Assembly: GCA_023213395.1 (NCBI GenBank)
Contig: CM041465.1
Location: forward strand, 226,245,741-226,309,740
Length of the DNA: 64,000 nucleotides
Reading direction: 5' to 3'
Source of the DNA: Cycas panzhihuaensis
Lineage: Eukaryota > Cycadophyta
Shown: piece by piece, positions 44,396 through 54,927 of the stretch
Position numbering within the stretch: position 1 is the first letter of the stretch
Layout: each line of letters starts with the position of its first letter
The notes under the pieces: generated by a model
Database searches by the model: none
What the model was told of the DNA's origin: nothing
The model's input: only the letters and a program-made list of their open reading frames with translations
Translations under genes and position numbers: made by a program

Positions 44396-44900
44396 CTTGA
44401 TTAAATATACATTCCCTCTCCCAAATGCTTGATGGAATCATTCTCTTGCACACTGGATTCTATTCTTCTCTGTGCGTGCGTTCGAAAAATAGAATGATTC
44501 TAGGGTTTCTCTATGTATAAATCCCTTTTTCCGTTTCATTCGAGTCACATTCCCATTTTGGAATGCATCTAACACTATGCATTCCCTGTTTGGAATGATT
44601 CCTTCATTTGGTTGTTATTTTTCTGTTATCCGTTCCCTGTTTGAAACGGTTCCCTTTTTTCCAGCTAATCCTTTGTTTTCTTCCATTCCTTGGGAGGAAC
44701 ACATCCTTGTACAAGAGCTCTTTGCTTTACTTACATTTCTAATTTGAAATACATAGTGTATTTGTCTAGTTTCATGATTTCTATGAGTTACAATTAGTTT
44801 TTTTATCATTTTTTTTTTAAATTTTTTCAAGGTTTTATGTTTATGTACTAGCGTAGAGTCATAATGCCGTTACTAGGACAATTTCAGTTGTCTCACAACT
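44396..44900 (-). promoter_or_regulatory. A2 spacer upstream of ORF3, GGAATG-rich
   Basis: Non-coding on the element's strand between pol and ORF3. Within 44410-44660 it repeats CATTCC, GGAATC, GGAATGCAT, ATGCATTCC, GGAATGATTCC, CGTTCCC and CGGTTCC, the word family of the A2 LTR. No GCATACC is present. A regulatory function is inferred. Confidence 0.35.
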
Positions 44901-44959
44901 TCATGCAACACATATGATACATCCAACTGACTTACACTGAAATTATTGATGATATTACT

Positions 44960-46200
44960 TTAGTTTACTGCCATTAACCAGAGTGGACAATTTGTATTCA
45001 TTTTTATCACTCGGTTGAATTGATCCATTGTGATATATTTTTTCCACCTAGTAAGACCCTAACCACCTTGGGTTCAATTTTCTAAAATGGGTGCAGAATT
45101 TACTGTCATATAACAATACTTGCTCTCCTTCCTGGAAATGAGGATAGTGAAGATGGCGATTATACCATGCATTTTATCTCTAGTTTTTGATTTTTTGCAA
45201 CCATTCTGATTTTTGTCGATCTTCATTGAATTGGATCAACTGCCTTAGTCGTTCCCATAATGATTCTAGATTGTCCAATCGACAAGCTAGAGCAATTCTT
45301 ACACTAAGTATCTAAAATTCAATTGGGAGTACATCTTCAATTTCATATACTAACTTCAATGGGGTGTATCCTGTGACGTGTTTGTAGGTAGTGCAAAATG
45401 TCCATAAAATTGATGGTAGCTTTTTTGCCCAGTCAGATCTCCCGATGTCGCATACTTTTCGTAAGTAGTTCTCCAATATCTTATTTGAACTTTTGGCTTG
45501 TCCATTTGCACGCGGATAATATGGCGTGGATTTATGATGTGTGAGCATAAAGTTTTCGTAAGTTCTTTTATTACTTCATTAAGGAAATGAGCTCATTGGT
45601 CGCTAATAAGTTCAATGGGACATCCAAATCTGGTAATAATTGCTTCATAAAGGAATCTGACTGTGCTGGTTGAATCAACTTTCTTTAACGGTCGAGCCTC
45701 TACCCATTTTGTGGCATAGTCAGTTGCTACTAAAATGTAACGTGCTTGGATTCGTCCGGTTGCTAGTTTAATGGGTCTGATAAAATCAAGGCCCCATTTC
45801 TCAAATGGTGCCAATGGAAGAATTAGATTCAAGGGATTGAAGTCTCTTTTATCGAGTTTTCCCACTCTTTGGCAATGGTCGCATCTTTTAATCCAATTTT
45901 TTACATTTTCGAATATGGTTGGCCACCAAAAACCTGCGGTTAAAATTTTTCGTTGTGTATTCTTCGTTCCTGCATGTCCTCTAACAACATCTTCGTGAGC
46001 TTGAGATATCACTTGATTTATTTCATGTGGACAAATGCATTGTCGTAGGATATCATCGAGTCCTAACCGATATAATTCTCCCCCGATTAATTGGTAGGGT
46101 TCTGTTTTTCGTGCCAAATTTCGTTTTTGTGTCTTGTCCATAATTGGTGGATATTGTCCCGTAATCAAGAATTCTATTATATCTTAATACCATTCTGCAA
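44960..46200 (-). pseudogene. A2 integrase
   Basis: Zinc region CICPHEINQVISQAHEDV and RCDHCQRVGKLDKR (45880-46060). The core has PFEKWGLDFIRPIKL, ATDYATKWVEARPLKKV, RFGCPIELISDQ (45593-45800) and YYPRANGQAKSSNKILENY (45480-45540), where the usual Glu of GQAES reads Lys. The C-terminal domain has FQEGEQVLLYDSKFCTH and NPRWLGSY (45050-45145). It is better preserved than in A1 but still has stops near 45590 and in the C-terminal part. Confidence 0.88.
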
Positions 46201-46740
46201 GGACAGATTCTATACTAAAAAGTGTTGCATCTAGAATTTCCATAGCTTTTTCACCATTACGAATTCTAGAGAATTGACCAGGAACGATATGGGCTTTTCT
46301 AGGTTTCACTACAATCTGAAAGGTAAACTCTTGCAATAACATTAACCGACGACTGATCCGTCCTCTCAGTTTTGCTTTATTCACTAAATACATGAGCGCT
46401 TGATGGTCCACATAGAATATAAAAGGGTTTGCAAGCAAGTAATGACGAAATTTTTGTAGTGCATAGACCATCCTGAGTCCTTTTCTTTCTGTTGTTGTAT
46501 AATTCTGCTCAGCTTTAGTCAATTTCTAACTAGCAAAGTATATAGGTCGGTCTATACTCTCATCTTCTGGTTGCGTTAGAACATACCCAATGGCATACTA
46601 AGAAGCATCTACGTGCACATGGAATATTTTATTCTAATCGGAGAAACGTAGTACTGGAGTTGATGCTATGGCGCCTTTTAGGGTTTCAAAAGACTTTTGT
46701 TGTTCTGGCCCCCATTGCCATTCTATTTCTTTCTTTATAA
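46201..46740 (-). pseudogene. A2 RNase H
   Basis: Open from 46522 to 46184 with TKAEQNYTTTERKGLRMVYA, FIFYVDHQALMYLVNK, LRGRISRRLMLLQEFTFQIV and KAHIVPGQFSRIRNG. The upstream half (46540-46740) holds HVDASXYAIGYVL-like sequence with one stop at the X. The VDH aspartate is intact here, unlike A1. Confidence 0.82.
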
Positions 46741-47480
46741 TATCTTCTAATGGTCATACCATTTGTGCATATCCTTTTACAAATTTTCGATAATATCGTA
46801 TTAATTCTAGAAATCCTTTCACTTGTTTTTTATCCTGGGCTTGAGAAAAATGTAATATAGTTGCGAATTTAGCAGGATTGGTCATTAATCATTCCCTACT
46901 TACCATATGGCCGAGGATGTTTCTAAAGGGTACTAGAAAGATACATTTTTTTGGATTTAAACATAATCGATTTTCTCTACAAGTTTGCAACATTTTTCTT
47001 AAATTCTCTATATGATTTTTCATCACTCCATATAAGGTTCAGTCATCTAGAAAGACTGCTACTATTTCCCCAATTAACTTTTTGAATATATTCAATACGA
47101 TGCGTTGGAAAGTTGCTGGGGCATTTGTAAGGCCGAAGGGCATAACACAGTATGTATATGTTCCCCATTCAGTTATGAACATGGTTTTATGCTGATCTTT
47201 TGGGGTGATACTCACCTGATTGTCCCCGTTAAATCTATTTGTAAAAGAGTAAATTTCTTTCCTTCTGACAATTTCTAAAATCCCTTCTGTAAAGGGAATG
47301 GGAAAGGGATCCTTTTTAGTAATTTTATTCAACTGTCGGTAATCTACACAAATTTAAAAATTTCCATTCTTCTTAGGTACAATCACAACAGGGCTAACCT
47401 AATCATTGTATTCGATCTCATATATGTACCCTGCTTCTAATATCTTGTCTAATTCTACTATTACTTTCTCTTTGTATCTG
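46741..47480 (-). pseudogene. A2 reverse transcriptase
   Basis: Open from 47332 to 47039: [51 protein letters not shown] and catalytic VAVFLDD, then a stop where A1 has Trp. The N-terminal part (47340-47480) is broken by stops. The C-terminal part (46760-47030) retains CLNPKKCIF- and LGHMVSREWL-like blocks. Confidence 0.85.
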
Positions 47481-47924
47481 GGGTTCATTCTGTAAGGTCT
47501 TTGCTTTACTGGTTTTGATCTCTCAATAAGATCTATGTGGTGTATCCCGATTTCAGGTAGGGTTCCCTTCAGGGCTTTATAAGATCAAGTAAAAATATCT
47601 TGATATTCGTCAAATAATGCTTAAGCTTCTGCCACTGTTTTTTCATCCCAATAATTGCCAATTATAATGTTTTTAGGATCTATATCGGTACCAAGGTTAA
47701 TTTGAGTTGTTTTGAATTCTGTTTGTTACTTCTCTTCTTTTTCCGGATAAGCAGGTGTATTCTCTATCTCTCTTTGTTCATACCTTAATTCTGTATATTC
47801 GGTCGGTAAGTTTTTGGCTTCCTCCTCTTTATAATCGTTGTCCTTTACGCCACTAATGTTTTCAATTGACATTAAATTCTTTTCTATCTATATCCTTTAT
47901 GTTTTTTAATAGTTTATTGATGGT

Positions 47925-48345
47925 TTGGTTGTTAGAAGAGTAGGAAATAGTCTGGACAAATGAATGTCCAATCTCTTCCCATGTTACCTACCAGAGTTGT
48001 TCTTATTTTAGGAACCATTTCCTTGCTAGGGTTCCTAGGGTATGGATAAAAGGATGGGCCCAATATGACTTGGGAATATTCCATTGTTTCTATAATATTT
48101 TACATCTTAGAAGGTGCTTATTCAGACATTTCCCTATTAAAAAAACCTAAAATAATCAAGTTCTGAGGTACATCAAATCTTAACCTAAAGGTTGATTGTA
48201 GGTTTTCCCAGGTTTATAGGGTATGATGATGAGCTATGTACCACCACTAGGCATTTTTCTTTAGGGATATTATGAAATCAATTACCCATTGTTGTTTATT
48301 TACGATCTTGTGTTGTAACCAATGTTCCATACATTTGATTAAGTG
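47925..48345 (-). pseudogene. Two gag-like modules between protease and RT (A2)
   Basis: Module 1 shows HLIKCMEHWLQHKIVNKQQW, WWYIAHHHTL and TWENLQSTFRLRFDVP. Module 2 shows YWAHPFIHTLGTLARKWFLK and VTWEEIGHSFVQTI. Each block aligns with the A1 modules at 20340-20765 in order and spacing. Stops and possible frameshifts interrupt them. Confidence 0.5.
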
Positions 48346-49118
48346 TTTTGTACCTTCCATCTTCTTTTCTGAGAATGTAGGTATTTAGTTTTTCCTGATA
48401 AACTTATCTTCTGGTATAAATTGTATGGCATGATCCTTATTTATAATTTTTGGTAAGCTAGTCTCTATTTTAGAGTTACAGGGAAGATTTGTTGAAAGAG
48501 AGGTGGATGAGTTTAAGGGATAGTTTTGATTGGGAGTAGGATGTTCTATTTCAACCCATTGGGCTTTAGGGGAAGGTTTTGGAAGGTTAACCCTAGAGTC
48601 GAAATGAAGATTGGCCAGATCTCCCAATTCACTTTTGGGGCTAAAGGGTGGGGTTATGGAAGCAAGGGAGAAATGAAGAGGAGATTGAGGGGTTATTATT
48701 AGATTTACATGGACTTTATGATTTATTTGAAATTTAACTATGATTATATTGTGTTTTAATGGTTTTTCATAGTTTTGGCACATATATAATCTAAATTATT
48801 ATTATTTAGTTTATTATCAATTGAAACATTTTTGGACAACAAATTACAACAAAAGGAAGAGGGTTGTGTTTCATATGCATTGTCCATCCAATATCGAATC
48901 ATATGGTTGGTTTCGTTCTGATCAGATGATGCTTCAGATGGTAATTCCCCATATACATTTGGTTCGTATTCTTGAGCATTGGTTATATGGTTGGTCTCCT
49001 CTATCGTGTGGTATAGATTAGCTTCATCAAATGTAGAAGAAGTTTCTCGAGTGGCAATTGTTGTACTGGATATTGTATCTGGAATGATTTCTACCGTGTA
49101 TTTCCCTTTTGCCAACAT
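48346..49118 (-). pseudogene. A2 linker after protease
   Basis: Two frames. The first (49118-48756) has MLAKGKYTVEIIPDTISSTT, NLYHTIEETNHI, EYEPNVYGELPSEAS and IRYWMDNAYETQP, matching the A1 linker. The second (48783-48385) is Pro/Ser/Asn-rich (PLHFSLASITPPFSPKSELG) with no recognisable domain. Confidence 0.55.
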
Positions 49119-49560
49119 AGGGAGAACAACTTTGTTTTCCTAATCCATGAGGGTAAATATTACATCCTTCTAGCTTTGTAAGCACTCAGTTTGATATAAT
49201 CACGGTCTCCCTACTAGTGCTGGATAGGTAACCATGTCTTTCACAGTGTCCACGATTGTAAAGTCAAGTGGAACAATGATACCGACCACGTTCACTTGGA
49301 TATTTTCTAGTCGCCCTACTGGTTTGACTAGTAGTTCATTAGCCAATTTTAATGAATAGTTAGTTGATGCTAATTGAGGACTCCCAAGTTTTTTCTATGT
49401 TTGGGTTTGTAGGACATTTATTGTTGTTCCTCCATCCACGATGACATTTTTGAGATTAACTCCCAAAATGCTAATATTCATTAAGGGGTCCAAATCACAA
49501 GATGGTTTGATTTTATTCAAACTTTTGTAAGCTTCCCTTAGGTGTATTTTTCCTTCTTTG
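49119..49560 (-). pseudogene. A2 aspartic protease
   Basis: Active site IVDGGTTINVLQ (about 49408-49445 on the - strand), again D-G-G, then LKLANELLVKPVGRLENI and VTYPALVGRP (about 49215-49250). Stops follow GRP and in QS-x-KDV. Same arrangement as A1. Confidence 0.72.
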
Positions 49561-49562
49561 AT

Positions 49563-50021
49563 CTATTTGATGACCTTCCCTAATGGGATGGTTGAATTTA
49601 GCTGATTTACAAGATCTTCCATTAGTAATAACTTTTGTAGGAATTCCTTCATTTCTGGGTTCTCTCTTGGGTTTTCTTGCACTACTGGTTTCTCTATTTT
49701 CTTATTCTTTCTTCTATATACTTGTTTAACTTCTAACTTCCCTAGGGTAACGATTTGAGTCATTCTTCCTGTGTGGCTTCTTCTAATGTTTTCTTTGTAA
49801 CAACAAAGCAATCAATTTCTATTTTAGGGTTAGGATAATCATCTTCATTTCTTTGATTCTGTAAGTTAATATTTTTTGGAGATTCAGGAATGATTGTTAC
49901 TCCATTTAAGGCCTTTCCCTTATCTTTGCATTCTTCAGTAGTATGAGTGCTTGGATCACAATTCTTGCATAAGTATAGGCATTCTTTTTAAATTTTCGCT
50001 ATTGGACAATCTGACTTCCAG
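49563..50021 (-). pseudogene. A2 gag, C-terminal part
   Basis: Begins mid-knuckle at the junction with HWKSDCP, followed by CKNCDPSTHTTEEC (about 49925-49970), the third knuckle of the A1 gag. A Lys/Asn-rich tail (VTIIPESPKNINLQN) runs to protease. A frameshift lies near 49800. The capsid-like part is not in the window. Confidence 0.65.
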
Positions 50022-53000
50022 TGTCTGGATGTGCGTCTACGGGATGGTCACTATGCTCGATAGGAATGGGGATAGTCAATCGCTGATGTTGAGGGTGTGG
50101 ATAAGAACCTATAAACAAAGGAAACACCACGCAGGGCATCCGTGCGCTAGAGCGCGAGTTCAAGACCCGCAAATGGTACCCAACTACCTTAGAGTAGCTT
50201 TCAATCTGAAAGGAAGAGCGCATGCAGGGGGTATCCCGGATGGACTCAAGAGGAAGGTCCTCCCACCCTTGGATGGCCAGAAAGGAGAAGAGGAATCCTT
50301 GGTGGGTTTTCTTACGACGAAGGAAAACTAAGGTGACAGGGTATAGGCGGAATGCCTAGGATAAATGTAGGTAAGCTTCCCTAGTTTACTTGGCCAAGAT
50401 AGATACAACTAGGGGGAAAAGTAAAGAGATGAACTAAAGATAACTCTCATTTTCTCTCTCTTTTGCTCAATATACAAAGGACGAGAGGAAACAAAAAAAG
50501 AAGTACAAATGTTTCATATGCAAGCAAGCAAGCTAGATGGGATGCATCTATGGGTGTTTTGAGATGAATAGGAAAAGGGGGGAGGGATATATTTTCCTAC
50601 TATGCATTTTTCTATGAAAGAAAGCAAGCGTGCAACGTTCTTATGTAAAAGATGCAAGTGGCTAATCGATTTCCCCTTTTACTCTTATGTGATCTATTGG
50701 ATTAAGGTAATAGATTTTGTACAAAAAAGCAAAAGGAGGAGAGGTGACGGGAAGAGGGACAGAACGTACCCAGAAAACGTGGCGGTCGATGAAAGATTTC
50801 GTTCTTGCGTAACGTATGCCCTCTTGCCAATCGGTTGGTACGTGACCAAGGTTGATGCGGAAGACATGGGCTTCCTTACCTTCCCCTTGTAAGAGATAAA
50901 TAAAACGGAAAAGATAAAAGAAACCAATGAAGCGGAAGTGCAAAAAGGGGGGGTAAGGGCTTACCAGGAACCAAATGTCTATTCCCTTCGCGGATGTTGC
51001 TTCGGACCTGCACACACAAGGGTTTCTCCCTTCCAAGAAGGGGCTGCAAGAAGACTATGTATATGCAAATAAATGTAACGTGAATGCTTAAAACATTATA
51101 TTTAAATTGGAGTAACTACTGTTGCAAGCAACTCAAATCTTCTCAAGTAAACCAGACACATTAAGCAAGAAAAAAAGAGGGCAGCCACAGGATGGTAAAA
51201 CCCTCCACTAAAGTTCTCCATGCAACCTTTAGATATAGCAAGATAGGGGTATATGAGAGTTTATGGAAATGCAACGAACATGAGAGGGTATGGAGCAAGA
51301 TGTTGGAGAGGTACCAAGGTAACATAGATGCTATGGACAACGATTCGTCACACAAGTCTCACCACAAACCCTAAGGGACACCTGAGCAAAGTAAGGAGGC
51401 CCAAAAGAGGGGCATGTAGGCCTGGAACCAATGCAACAAAGGCTGCATATGCTGAGATCCAGCGCAGGCCAAGACACCACCTTCTCCTAGTTAACCCAAG
51501 AAAAGCATGGAAGCAGGAGAAGAAAGGCAGGAAGGGGATTGCCCTTGGGGAGTAGGTCTAAATGGGACGGATCTCGCCTTACTCCCTTCGCCCAGCCTTT
51601 ATGAGCTTTCCTTCGCTGCTTTCTTAAGGAAAAACCAGTGGAGAAATGGTGAAAACCTAAGAGTACAAAGCTAAACCCAAAGAAGGCAACCTCAACTACA
51701 ACCAAGTGGAAAGAGAACAAGAAAAGATGCTCGAAAGTGAGTATAATATAGAAAGAACACACATAGAACTTTGAAAACAAGACCAATGGTACCTGTTGGG
51801 CTGAGTCTAGGGTAGGTTTGCCCCTGCAAACAACAAGAAAGAGGAGTTCCTACAGGGTTTGCAGGAGGTTTCCCTAAGGACGATTGTAGAAGACACTTGC
51901 TAAGGCGTATTTGGAGAACCACAAAAAACTTGTTTGAAAGAGCCTGGAGGAGAGTCTCCCACCCTAGAAGAGTGCTATTGTAGGCGGGTCCTAAGTTGGA
52001 GCAGCAAGAAATGCAGAGTTGTAGGTGCACCTATGGAAGAGAAGAGGAGAAGAGTAGAAACACAATAGCAGAAAGTTGAGTTGGAGATCCAAGAGATGTA
52101 AAATGATGTTTTTTTTGGGTTTTATACCTATATCAACCCTAATCGAGTGTTTAGGGCACGAATAGGGCTGACCTAGGTGAGTGGCCACATGGCAATTCTG
52201 CGAAAAAGGCGAGAATTGCCACGACATATATAAAAAATAAGTTGCAAGAATCACACCGCGGTAAACTTCACGGTACCACTTAGTTTACAATGGTGCGGGA
52301 CCAGAAAGCCAAAATGGCCATAGTCGAGGTTCTAGGAGCCCTAAAAAGTGATGTGGCAAGCCTGGGAGGGACTGACCCTCCTGTCCAAGTGGCTAGGGAT
52401 AGTCCGGAAGGCATATAAACAAGGCCAAATGAATCATCAAAGGCTATTCCCAGAAAGGTCATGATGTGAGCATAGGGCAAAGTATGAGCGGATCATACAA
52501 GTCAGGTAAGGCTTGAGGCGACGTGGAGGTAGCGTGGAGGGTCGTAGAGTGCTATGGGGATGCCTACCTTGTGGAAATGTAGGTCCCGCGGGTCATCATA
52601 GGCTCACAATATGACAAGCAGTATGATCAAGCAAATGGATGCAAGGTGATCATACAAATGAAGCAGTCAGTCATGCAACGAGGCAATACTTCTATTAACC
52701 TTTCCAAAGAAACAGTAAAAGTGAAAAGGGAGAAGTGTACCTATGCTTACCTGAGTCGACCTGTCCGTATCCATTCTCGGTAGCCAAGAAACATTGCTCC
52801 CTTGGCGGCAAAGCTTCACTGCTCAGAAGCATGGTACGATGGCAAATGCTGGCAATAAAACTATTAGTAGCACATGTGTATATATATATGTAAATCATAA
52901 TCACAACAAGAGCCAATGGTGTTGGCGAGTGTCATGGCGGAATGCGTGGATACAAGAACAGGGGTGGAGACAACATAGGGGCTGCCTATGCGCCACCTAG

Positions 53001-53125
53001 GAATTAACGGGAAGCTAAGAAGGATGAGGGGGTTTCCCCCATTGTAAGAATGCAAAGAAGAGTGCATGATGATAAAAGAGCAAACCTGGTGGTCAGCATA
53101 GTTTAACCTCATTAGCGGCTAGCTT
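50022..53125 (-). repeat. Probable long 3' LTR and 3' untranslated region of family B
   Basis: 3.1 kb without recognisable coding sequence between the A2 junction and the extra RNase H. Tat-clade LTRs are often kilobases long (general knowledge). No partner LTR lies in the window, so the internal end is not determined. Pyrimidine-rich stretches on the + strand near 50870-50890 and 51590-51645 are candidate polypurine tracts of the - strand. Confidence 0.4.
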
Positions 53126-53623
53126 TCAGATGTGCGAATGGATTGCAAAGTAAGATGCTAGATGACATAAGACTTGGGCGCCAGGGTGACCGGACAAGTC
53201 TAAAAGGTGGTCAACAAGAAGAGGAAGGCGGCACTCAAGGATGAGGCGAAAGAGGCTGTCCGCCTTAGCATTAAGGGCCCGAAGGATGTGTCGGATGTCG
53301 ACAAACTGGAAACAGGCTATCAGGGACCTAGCAGTCGAAGCGAGAGCTCTTAAGCACGTGCATCGCACTTGGTAAACCTGGGTGAGATGAGACACTACCA
53401 CCTGGGAGTCGCAAAGGAGAATGATAGATCCATGATGGAAACATAGTGCATCCGTAAGGGCTTCAATAACGACCGTGCATTCGGCTTCGTTATTGGTGGT
53501 CTGGGGGAGGAAGATCCCAGAACATAGGAAATCATGCTCGAAAGGGCCACGGAGAATCCATGCGACGGCTGAAGGGCCAGGGTTACCACGACTTCCGCCG
53601 TTGGTAAAGATGTAGAGAGTCAT
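53126..53623 (-). pseudogene. Extra (archaeal-type) RNase H of family B
   Basis: A 165-codon frame starting MTLYIFTNGGSRGNPGPSAV. RNase HI-like blocks in order: FTNGGSRGNPGPS, TTNNEAECTVVIEAL, ILLCDSQVVVSHL and LNAKADSLFRL. The first catalytic residue, Asp in FTDGGSRGNPG, is Asn here, a G-to-A-type change that should abolish activity; Glu and the second Asp remain. It is separate from the RT-linked RNase H at 58800-59250 and resembles the additional domain reported in plant Tat elements. It lies downstream of integrase, beyond the opposite-strand unit. Confidence 0.82.
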
Positions 53624-54160
53624 GTACGGGAAAAGAAAATGTCTCGGTAGGGAAAATGTATAATAATGTAGGAGTCAAAGCAAAAGAGGCTCATATGGCA
53701 AGCAATAAATAGCTGTGAAGGATAGGAGGACCTAGCAATGAAACTACCCAAGGACAAGAGTAGGCTATCCGACAACTGGCTGAGAGTGGGCAGCAAAAGG
53801 GCATCCTGGGATACCAAAGGTTGTTTAAGAGAGCAAAGAATGACTCCGAACGGAGGGAGTATTCCCTTTGGAGGTCCCAGGGGCTGAAACAGGCTACAAA
53901 AATGAGTCCAGGACGGCGAAACAGGCCAAACGAGTATAAACTCAGGCATGCACAGTAGCAGCATGTAAAACGAGACAAAAGGGCCCCGCAAAAATGCATC
54001 GATGAGGCGCCATAAGTGCATCTGAAGGGACGAGCAAAATAGAGGCTATAGAAGCACAACGAGAGATATGGCCAGAAGGCAAAGATGATCGGGGATGATG
54101 AATGATCTCAATGGCTGTCACAGAAGCAGGAATGGAGAACGTGCCCGTTGGGGCCCCCGC
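53624..54160. other. Spacer between extra RNase H and opposite-strand unit
   Basis: Overlapping - strand frames are open here, but their composition (Phe, Leu, Cys, Ser) shows no domain. It probably holds the upstream region of the + strand unit. No gene is supported. Confidence 0.35.
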
Positions 54161-54161
54161 C

Positions 54162-54169
54162 TATATAAG
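54162..54169 (+). promoter_or_regulatory. Candidate TATA box of the opposite-strand unit
   Basis: TATATAAG within CGCCTATATAAGGAAAATAG on the + strand, in GC-rich surroundings, ~0.75 kb before the first open stretch of the antisense unit. It points away from the host element's own transcription. Confidence 0.4.
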
Positions 54170-54927
54170 GAAAATAGATGAAAACATGATTCATTTTCAC
54201 GGGCTCTCGAATGAATCCAGAGCATTTTCTTTACGCAGCGAAGCGCCACCCAACTTCGAGGACATGCAGAGAAAGATCTGACCATTGGATAGAGGCCAGG
54301 AGACAACTGTTGGGGTCGTTGAGACGAGATGGCGAGCGCTCAACCAGACTTAGTGAGTGGATCTTCGAAACCTCAACCCATCTCGTGATTTGAAGTTTGA
54401 TGCTTTTCATAGATTTTATGTAGTTTTTTGGCCCCATATGGGCGAAAAGAGATCTATAGGAGTTCGAACTAGACCCAGAGAGAGGCGGGACCAGGGCATT
54501 AGGCAGCCCTGGTCCTAGTGGGTCTCGCTGTGGCCTACCCTGAAGAATTTTTGGGTTTTTTGGGCAGAAAACCCCCCCTTTTGGGGGGTGATGTTCGCAC
54601 CATGGCAAAGATCATGGGGCCCCGATCGCCGCGAGACCCAAGCCAAACTCCATGATACCGTGAAATTTGGCGCGGTGCGAAGGCAAAACTGCTGAAAAAT
54701 GAAGATGAGGGCCCGAGGGTCCCTAAATCTTGACTGAATGAGGCCGAGAGACAGTCCAGAGGACGAGGGGTGAGCATAGGTCAAAGACTGACTTATTTTA
54801 TGGCATTTTATAGGTTGTTACCGCAGTGGAGAATTGTGAAAACATAGGTATGGCTATGCTTAGCTTCATAGAGATGATGTCATAGGAGGATAGACGGATA
54901 CTATCAAGATGTGGCCTACTGAAAGTC

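Larger units (their letters stand above)
42540..50021 (-). mobile_element. Ty3/gypsy family A copy A2, cut in gag
   Basis: A second family A element on the - strand. The 3' LTR is at about 42540-43225, then ORF3, integrase, RNase H, RT, gag-like modules, linker, protease and the C-terminal part of gag. The element stops mid-knuckle at about 50021 (just after HWKSDC on the - strand), where family B sequence begins. The remaining gag and 5' LTR should lie beyond the family B element, outside the window. Protein identity to A1 is moderate by eye, so they are distinct sublineages. Confidence 0.82.

Noticed and set aside
50120-50185. tRNA-like segment with GAGTTCAAGACCC
   Set aside because: Cannot be folded by eye into a complete cloverleaf with matching acceptor arms.
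53620-54059. - strand frames upstream of the extra RNase H
   Set aside because: Considered as an envelope-like gene because of hydrophobic residues, but no signal peptide plus anchor pattern and no matching block elsewhere.
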